NCBI GenBank assembly: GCA_022653075.1
Contig: JALCSB010000003.1
Span: 101,230 to 165,229, forward strand
Origin: Intestinimonas sp.
GTDB taxonomy: Bacteria > Bacillota > Clostridia > Oscillospirales > Oscillospiraceae
Direction: 5' to 3'
Length of the DNA: 64,000 nt
The notes under the pieces are model-generated. The model was not told where the DNA came from. It made no database searches and was given only the letters and a program-made list of their open reading frames with translations. Position 1 is the first letter of the stretch; every line of letters starts with the position of its first letter. Below are positions 58,967-64,000 of the stretch, piece after piece. The position numbers were made by a program, and so were the translations under genes.

Positions 58967-59950
58967 ATGAAACGATACAGAATATCCGCATTTTTCTGTG
59001 CTCTGCTGTTTTCCGCAGTCCTTTTGACCGGTGGCGCTTTGGCTGCCATTCCGGAGGCCCCCGCTAACGCTTATGTGGGCGATTACGCAAACGTACTAAG
59101 TAGCGACACGGAAAACTATATAGTTGAGAAAAACAAAACGCTGAATAACACCACGGGCGCCGCCATCGTGGTAGTCACCGTAGATTTTATGGATGGCATG
59201 GATTCCGCCTCTTACGCCAATCAGCTCTTTAACACCTGGGGCATTGGCAGCAAGGAGAAAAATAACGGCTTTCTTTTGGTCTATGCGGTAGGTGAAAACA
59301 AAGTCCGTGCCCTTCAGGGTACCGGGCTTGAGGACGCTTTGACTACCAGCACGCTGAACTCCTATCTGGAAGATTATTTCTACGACCAGTATGATGCCGG
59401 AAACTATGACGATGCCACCCGCAGTTTTTTTGACGCCATTTATGACTGGTTTTCCAGCTACTATGGTCTTTCCTCCTCTGGAGACGGAAATACCATCGCT
59501 TCCCAGACGGGGCCGGGCTATGCTTATGGGCCGGGCGATCAACAGGAAATGCAAGCCCCGTATGACGGCCCCTCTCCCTTGGGTATCGGTTTGTTCCTTT
59601 TAGTCCTGCTGATTCTGTTGGATGGGCTGCGGTACCGCCGTTACCGCAGGCGTTACCTGTTGCCCGGTATGCCGCCCCCACCCTATGTTTATTTTCCCAT
59701 CTTTTTTGGATGGCCTCATTATTGGCACCACGGTCCCCGAGGCCCTCGTGGACCAGGCGGCTTTGGCGGGCCAGGCGGATTCGGACCAGGCGGCTTTGGT
59801 GGAGGTAGTTCCCGCGGCGGCGGTGCCGGGCGTGGTGGTGGCTTCGGCGGCTTCGGTGGTTTTGGTGGTTTTGGTGGCGGCGGCTTCGGCGGCGGCGGCT
59901 TCGGTGGCTTCGGCGGCGGCGGCGCACGGGGCGGTGGTGCCGGGCGCTGA
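58967..59950 (+). CDS. TPM-domain (YgcG-like) membrane protein with Gly-rich tail
   Basis: A 327-residue exported protein. A signal peptide (1-27) precedes the TPM domain (about 36-160, with VGDYANVLSSDTENYIVEKNK and GNEGQ-like GSKEKNNGFLLVYAVGENK). A helix at about 203-221 and a basic stretch (RYRRYRRRY) follow, then a tail of nearly pure glycine, phenylalanine and arginine repeats (250-327). The tail follows the helix, so it is probably cytoplasmic. TPM domains have weak phosphatase activity in plants; the bacterial role is unknown. Confidence 0.85.
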   Translation: MKRYRISAFFCALLFSAVLLTGGALAAIPEAPANAYVGDYANVLSSDTENYIVEKNKTLNNTTGAAIVVVTVDFMDGMDSASYANQLFNTWGIGSKEKNNGFLLVYAVGENKVRALQGTGLEDALTTSTLNSYLEDYFYDQYDAGNYDDATRSFFDAIYDWFSSYYGLSSSGDGNTIASQTGPGYAYGPGDQQEMQAPYDGPSPLGIGLFLLVLLILLDGLRYRRYRRRYLLPGMPPPPYVYFPIFFGWPHYWHHGPRGPRGPGGFGGPGGFGPGGFGGGSSRGGGAGRGGGFGGFGGFGGFGGGGFGGGGFGGFGGGGARGGGAGR

Positions 59951-59991
59951 GGAGCGCCCCATCATAAGCGGATAAGAAAGGAATTTATACT

Positions 59992-61011
59992 ATGCCATAT
60001 GATCGCAGGCAAGTCAAGCTGGCCGCACGGTCGGCCGTGCGGGAAGCGCACCCCCGACCGCAGCTGGTGGTATTGGTTTTTTTATTACTGACCACCGGCA
60101 TTTCGGCAGTGGTTAACATGGCGACTGCCTGGCGTATGACCCGCTCCATGGAAGGCGTGGTAAACTGGTTTTATTACAATGGGTATTATGACTATTCCAC
60201 GCTGGCTCACGCCGGCGCACTGAGTACCCTCTCTTTTTTCCTGATGGTGCTTTTGGGGCTTTATACTATGGTCATGCATTGGGGCCTGCTGCAGTATGTC
60301 CTACATCTCCAGCGGCGGCAACCGGCCTCTTTTCGGGATCTGTTTTCTGGTTTTTCCATGGCAGGGCGGGTCATCGCGCTCAATCTGCTCCTCTTTCTTT
60401 TTTCGTTTCTCTGGACTCTGCTGGGCTGTCTGATTTATGTTGTGATTCTTGTTTTATTGGCACCGCAAAACATTTTACATGCAGTGATAGCACTCCTCTT
60501 GGCGATTCCTCTCTTGATATTTATTTTAAATCGTATCTTCCGGTATGCTATGGCAAATTTTTTGCTGCTTGACTACCCGGAGTTAGGGGCGCTGGAAGTA
60601 ATCAGCCGCAGCAAAGCACTGATGCGGGGAAGAATTTGTTCCTACGTGATGCTGTTCCTCTCCTTCTTGGGCTGGGCCTTGCTGATTCTGTTAATAAAAT
60701 TGGCCGTCTGGGGGATCGGTTCCGTACTACTCGGCTTCTCCATCTTTGACATAATTACTGCTTATATTTCCGGAAACGGTGTGGATATGGCTGCGCAGTT
60801 CCTGCCTTCTCTTTCACTATCAAATCTTCCGGTTTTAATTGTGGCATTTTTAGCTGCTTTGCCGCTTACCCTGTGGCTATCCGCTTATCAGGGGACCGCT
60901 TTGGCCGGGTTTTACGATGCCGCCCGTGGCTATCCCAGTGAGAAGGCATCCCCTGATGAAACCTGCAACAGCTATGATTCCGCCTCGGGCGGCTACAGCA
61001 GCGAACTGTAA
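59992..61011 (+). CDS. DUF975-family integral membrane protein
   Basis: A 339-residue polytopic protein with about seven helices. The family traits RYAMANFLLLDYPELGALEVISRSKALMRG and SAYQGTALAGFYDAARG are clear. DUF975 proteins have no known function. It is the last gene of the xpaC-telA-LemA-TPM cluster, 41 bp after the TPM gene and followed by a strong terminator. Membership in that cluster suggests membrane-stress work. Confidence 0.85.
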   Translation: MPYDRRQVKLAARSAVREAHPRPQLVVLVFLLLTTGISAVVNMATAWRMTRSMEGVVNWFYYNGYYDYSTLAHAGALSTLSFFLMVLLGLYTMVMHWGLLQYVLHLQRRQPASFRDLFSGFSMAGRVIALNLLLFLFSFLWTLLGCLIYVVILVLLAPQNILHAVIALLLAIPLLIFILNRIFRYAMANFLLLDYPELGALEVISRSKALMRGRICSYVMLFLSFLGWALLILLIKLAVWGIGSVLLGFSIFDIITAYISGNGVDMAAQFLPSLSLSNLPVLIVAFLAALPLTLWLSAYQGTALAGFYDAARGYPSEKASPDETCNSYDSASGGYSSEL

Positions 61012-61023
61012 AACTTGGCAAGC

Positions 61024-61067
61024 AGAAGAGGACGGTATGGAATTGGAATTCCATACCGTCCTCTTCT
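61024..61067 (+). terminator. Terminator of the xpaC-DUF975 operon
   Basis: Two perfect 21-bp arms around GG, the right arm ending in CCTCTTCT. It is followed 20 bp later by the amt-side terminator. Confidence 0.75.
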
Positions 61068-61089
61068 CTCACATTCAAGCAGAACACGA

Positions 61090-61128
61090 AAAAAGTGAGG
61101 CGGATTGTAACGATCCGCCTCACTTTTT
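61090..61128. terminator. Bidirectional terminator between the DUF975 gene and amt
   Basis: A perfect 16-bp stem (AAAAAGTGAGGCGGAT) with a 7-nt loop; the A and T ends provide tails on both strands. Confidence 0.88.
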
Positions 61129-61146
61129 GAGCGATAGTTCAGTAAC

Positions 61147-62865
61147 TTATTCCTCGCCCTGCAGCGCTTCGAGTCCTTCTTCTCCAGTACGGACTTTAAT
61201 CACATTTTCCACATCGTAGACGAAGATCTTGCCGTCCCCGATATTGCCAGTATACAATGCCTTTTTAGCCGCCTCAACCACTTCTCCAACAGGAACCTTC
61301 GCTACCACAATATCCACCTGGATCTTGGGTAACAGATTCATCTCCATTTCAACCCCGCGGTAGAATTCGGTCGTGCCTTTCTGGATACCACAGCCAAGGA
61401 CCTGTGTAACCGTCATACCGGTGACCGCGATGGCATTCATGGCCGCCTTCAGATCTTCAAATTTAGCCTGCTTGCAGACAATCGTGACTTTAGTGAGCTT
61501 AGCCCCGGAATCCTTGGTGTTGGCTCTGGAGACAACCTGTACTGGAACGGCCTCGTCCATCGTAACCGCTTTCCTATTTGCGGAAGCAGGTGCGGGATAG
61601 GCGTTCAGACCGGGCAACTCGGTCATGCTGGTGGAAGGCATAAAGTCCGCATAGGCGGAAGCCAAACCGTGCTCGTGGATATCCAGGCCGTCAATTTCCT
61701 CCTGCGCAGTGACACGCAGTCCAATGGTGTGATTCAAAACCTGGAAGACAATTGTGATAATCACTATTACATAAATCATAACGGAAAAGACCCCTAGGCA
61801 CTGAGTCAGGAAGAAGTCAAACCCGCCGCCATAGAATACGCCGCCGTCCACAGCCAGCAGACCCGTCAGCATGGTACCCATGGCACCACAAACACCATGC
61901 ACGGATATGGCGCCGACAGGATCGTCGATTTTTGCGACTTTATCAAAGAACTCCACGGACAGTGGCAGAACGATGCCGGAGCAAATGCCGATGATTGCAG
62001 CGCCCGCAGGAGAGACCGCGTCGCAGCCGGCAGTAATGGCTACCAGTCCGGCCAGCGCAGCATTCAGAGTCATGGATACATCCGGCTTCTTATAGCGAAC
62101 CCAAGTAAAGATCATTGTTGTAACGCAGGCCACTGCGGCAGCCATATTGGTGGTGACAAAGATGCTGCCGGCGGAAGCCAGTGTGTCATCGCCGGTCATG
62201 GATACGGTGGAGCAGCCATTAAACCCGAACCAGCAGAACCAGAGAATAAATACGCCCAATGCGCCCATAGCCAGGTTGTGGCCGAGAATAGCGCGGGGCT
62301 TGCCGTCCTTGCCGTACTTGCCGATGCGCGGCCCGAGGATTTTCGCACCTACAGCGGCGCAGACACCGCCAACCATATGAACGGCAGTGGAACCGGCAAA
62401 ATCGTGAAATCCGAGTTCTTGAAGCCAGCCGCCGCCCCAGATCCAGTGGCCGGAAATCGGGTAAATAATTGCGGAAATTGCCACGGAGTAAAAGCAGTAA
62501 GAGATAAATTTGGTGCGCTCTGCCATGGAACCTGAGACAATGGTAGCAGCGGTTGCGCAGAATACAGTTTGGAAAATCAGAAATGCAGTCAGCGGCACCC
62601 CATCCGGCAGACAGGAATAAGTACCGCGGACCATGGGATCAAACCATCCAATCAAACTGTTGCCAGTACCAAACATAATGCCAAAGCCGAGCAGCCAGTA
62701 AATCGGAGTGCCAAGAGAAAAGTCCATCAGGTTTTTCATTAGGATATTACCGGTGTTTTTCGCGCGGGTAAAGCCCGCCTCGCACATGGCAAACCCTGCC
62801 TGCATGAAAAAGACCAAGGCGGCGCCTAGTAGCACCCATATGGTGTTTACACTCGAAGAATACAT
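61147..62865 (-). CDS. amt: Ammonium transporter Amt fused to a PII signalling domain
   Basis: A 572-residue fusion. Residues 1-395 are an Amt channel with 11 helices, including the pore histidines in STAVHMVGG (His163) and ISVHGVCG (His323). A linker (about 396-455) leads to a complete PII/GlnK domain (457-565). That domain has the T-loop (about 493-512, GIQKGTTEFYRGVEMEMNLLPK region) and the GDGKIFV loop. Free PII normally plugs Amt when nitrogen is plentiful; here the plug is tethered. The usual uridylylation tyrosine (Tyr51) is methionine. GGAGG precedes the ATG. Confidence 0.94.
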   Translation of the reverse strand: MYSSSVNTIWVLLGAALVFFMQAGFAMCEAGFTRAKNTGNILMKNLMDFSLGTPIYWLLGFGIMFGTGNSLIGWFDPMVRGTYSCLPDGVPLTAFLIFQTVFCATAATIVSGSMAERTKFISYCFYSVAISAIIYPISGHWIWGGGWLQELGFHDFAGSTAVHMVGGVCAAVGAKILGPRIGKYGKDGKPRAILGHNLAMGALGVFILWFCWFGFNGCSTVSMTGDDTLASAGSIFVTTNMAAAVACVTTMIFTWVRYKKPDVSMTLNAALAGLVAITAGCDAVSPAGAAIIGICSGIVLPLSVEFFDKVAKIDDPVGAISVHGVCGAMGTMLTGLLAVDGGVFYGGGFDFFLTQCLGVFSVMIYVIVIITIVFQVLNHTIGLRVTAQEEIDGLDIHEHGLASAYADFMPSTSMTELPGLNAYPAPASANRKAVTMDEAVPVQVVSRANTKDSGAKLTKVTIVCKQAKFEDLKAAMNAIAVTGMTVTQVLGCGIQKGTTEFYRGVEMEMNLLPKIQVDIVVAKVPVGEVVEAAKKALYTGNIGDGKIFVYDVENVIKVRTGEEGLEALQGEE

Positions 62866-62893
62866 ACCATTTCCTCCCCAAAAAATAGATTGA

Positions 62894-62931
62894 GCGCACG
62901 TTTCGCCTTCCTCTCAATACGAAACGTGCGC
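62894..62931 (-). promoter_or_regulatory. Leader hairpin just before amt
   Basis: A perfect 12-bp stem (GCGCACGTTTCG) with a 14-nt loop. On the minus strand it is followed by TCAATCTATTTTTT and then the amt ribosome site. It could be an attenuator or an mRNA-stabilising element. Confidence 0.5.
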
Positions 62932-62946
62932 CCTTGCACGATACTG

Positions 62947-62996
62947 AAAAAAAATAAGCACGGGCACCGAGAATGATTCCCCATTCACAGGCACCC
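62947..62996 (-). terminator. Terminator-like hairpin in the amt leader / after sfsA
   Basis: Minus-strand GGGTGCC pairs with GGTGCCC (two G-U pairs), with an inner GAATG/CATTC stem and a run of seven T. It could end sfsA transcripts. Because the amt promoter lies upstream of it, it could also attenuate amt. Confidence 0.6.
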
Positions 62997-63011
62997 TTGC
63001 TTGATGTGCGT

Positions 63012-63040
63012 AGTTTACAGTAAAATAGGTTTACTGTCAA
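63012..63040 (-). promoter_or_regulatory. amt promoter with operator in the spacer
   Basis: Minus-strand consensus TTGACA (63035-63040), a 17-bp spacer and TAAACT (63012-63017). ACAGTAAA-N5-TTTACTGT (63017-63037) is a perfect dyad filling the spacer, so a bound protein would block the promoter. Confidence 0.72.
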
Positions 63041-63113
63041 GGCGTTTCTTTCATTTTCGGAGCATTCACAGAATTATCGTGTCAACTCTAAATTAGTTTA
63101 TGCAACATGCAGG

Positions 63114-63827
63114 TCATTTTCTTGCAGTACATGAAGCTTTCCCCTCTAACTTCACAGGAACTGGCCGCCGTAGGGATAGAGAACCCGGGGATACCGTGCA
63201 GTCATAAGCCAGTATATGCACACCCGCCCCGGCTGCTTCACGCAGTGCATCTCCAAATGCGGGGTGCGTCCGGTCGTTGGGAGCAAAATCCTGTACATCT
63301 TCCATCTGCACAACAAAAAAAATGGACGCTTCATAGCCTTCCCGTTGGCAAGCTGCCAGTTCTCTCAGATGCTTTACTCCGCGTTCCGTAGGCGCATCTG
63401 GAAATAAAACGTGCCCTTCTTCTTCTAGCGTTACACCTTTTACCTCCACAAATCCTCGTCTATCTCCAGCTTCCCAGTAGAAATCAAATCTGGAGTTGCC
63501 CCAAGTCGTCTCTGGGCGAAGCAGGGTCAGTCCAGGTACAAAATGACCAACTGCGATCCATTCGCCAAAAACTTGGTTTGGTGCCTGAGCATCAATGTTA
63601 ATTAAGCGCATCCCCTTTTGCACGGCAACCAGATCATGTTGCGTCTTTCGCATGGCGGAATCCACACGGGTCAGGTATACTGTTGTTCCAGGGATCAGCA
63701 GTTCCCGACACCGGCCCGTGTTCTTGACATGAGCCATCACAGTCTCGCCGTTTAACGCTACCTCCGCAAGAAAACGATTGGGACGGGACAAAAATACTGC
63801 CTGCTGTATTTGATTATAGTGCACCAT
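63114..63827 (-). CDS. sfsA: DNA/RNA nuclease SfsA-like protein
   Basis: A roughly 237-residue SfsA protein (sugar fermentation stimulation protein). Hallmarks are FLAEVALNGETVMAHVKNTGRCRELL, the SRFDFYW acid, GFVEVKGVTLEEEGHVLFPDAPTERGVKHL and the FFVVQMEDVQDFAPN block. The DxExK-like acids resemble restriction-type nucleases, and the original sugar-regulation role in E. coli is unclear. ATG 63827 is chosen as start; the frame is open to 63995 through the 5S gene, which cannot be coding. It is read in the same direction as the rRNA operon. Confidence 0.92.
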   Translation of the reverse strand: MVHYNQIQQAVFLSRPNRFLAEVALNGETVMAHVKNTGRCRELLIPGTTVYLTRVDSAMRKTQHDLVAVQKGMRLINIDAQAPNQVFGEWIAVGHFVPGLTLLRPETTWGNSRFDFYWEAGDRRGFVEVKGVTLEEEGHVLFPDAPTERGVKHLRELAACQREGYEASIFFVVQMEDVQDFAPNDRTHPAFGDALREAAGAGVHILAYDCTVSPGSLSLRRPVPVKLEGKASCTARK

Positions 63828-63841
63828 AACCACCCCGTCAT

Positions 63842-63879
63842 AAAAAAGAGCGGACAGTCTTTTAGACTGTCCGCTCTTT
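63842..63879 (-). terminator. Terminator of the rRNA operon
   Basis: A perfect 16-bp stem (AAAGAGCGGACAGTCT) with a TTT loop and a minus-strand T-run. It ends 3 bp after the 5S gene. Confidence 0.92.
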
Positions 63880-63881
63880 AT

Positions 63882-63996
<115 letters not shown>

Positions 63997-64000
63997 TGTT

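Noticed and set aside
1..63881. tRNA genes
   Set aside because: No cloverleaf with the GGTTCGAATCC-type T-arm was recognised outside the T-box region.

Overview
The window is a 64-kb stretch of ordinary, gene-dense chromosome from a GC-rich, anaerobic, endospore-forming Firmicute. Support for this comes from spmA/spmB, an AbrB regulator, a threonyl-tRNA T-box, a CIRCE element, class III (oxygen-sensitive) ribonucleotide reductase, an RNase M5-type protein, good Shine-Dalgarno sites and sigma-A promoters. The gene content and protein style suggest Clostridia, most likely Oscillospiraceae (Oscillibacter/Flavonifractor-like). That placement is inference; no database was searched.

Layout. 1-1606: 3' part of an RND/MMPL exporter. 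1691-3610: htpG (convergent), with an extended CIRCE operator over its promoter. 3761-11209 (minus): a DNA/RNA-processing run of P1 peptidase, comEC, holA, RNase M5-like, recG and a C_GCAxxG protein. 11406-12758 (plus): a 37-residue small ORF and prfB. 13037-16906: a BlaI-type repressor and a BlaR1-like M56 sensor carrying a very large Asp-box ectodomain. 17241-20525: a secreted UshA-type nucleotidase / SLH / tyrosine-phosphatase fusion. 20665-21834: an MFS transporter. 21900-23004: spmBA. 23215: abrB. 23640-26307 (minus): rsmI, trmN6-like, NUDIX and nrdG. 26507-28831: nrdD. 29174-30415: homocysteine S-methyltransferase. 30580-31863: GT2 glycosyltransferase. 32125-34357: argS and a DUF1934 gene. 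34535-41640 (minus): oppDF, an oligopeptide-binding lipoprotein, two permeases, a cupin and an M24 peptidase. 42022-44098: T-box and thrS. 44178-47810 (minus): hemolysin III, pepT and glpK. 48015: FadR-family regulator. 48998: ABC-F ATPase. 51023-53518: ArsR, a free HMA chaperone and a Zn/Cd P-type ATPase. 53559-56293 (minus): recR, rpe and ilvA. 56446-61011: xpaC, telA, a LemA-like gene, a TPM gene and a DUF975 gene. 61147: an Amt-PII fusion. 63114: sfsA. 63882-63996: 5S rRNA, the end of an rrn operon lying beyond the right edge.

How genes work together. The opp operon pairs peptide import with two accessory genes (M24 peptidase, cupin), and a peptidase T gene lies nearby. ArsR, HMA protein and P-type ATPase form a self-contained metal-efflux unit. 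XpaC, TelA, LemA-like, TPM and DUF975 form a probable envelope-stress cluster. It is driven by a promoter back-to-back with that of ilvA inside one palindrome. The BlaI/BlaR1-like pair looks like a signal-triggered proteolysis switch whose sensor is not a penicillin-binding domain.

There is no CRISPR array, prophage, insertion sequence or integrated element. The most unusual items are the BlaR1-Asp-box fusion, the nucleotidase-SLH-phosphatase fusion, the extended CIRCE at htpG, the symmetric divergent promoter at 56.4 kb, and the Amt-PII fusion lacking Tyr51 with tandem leader hairpins.
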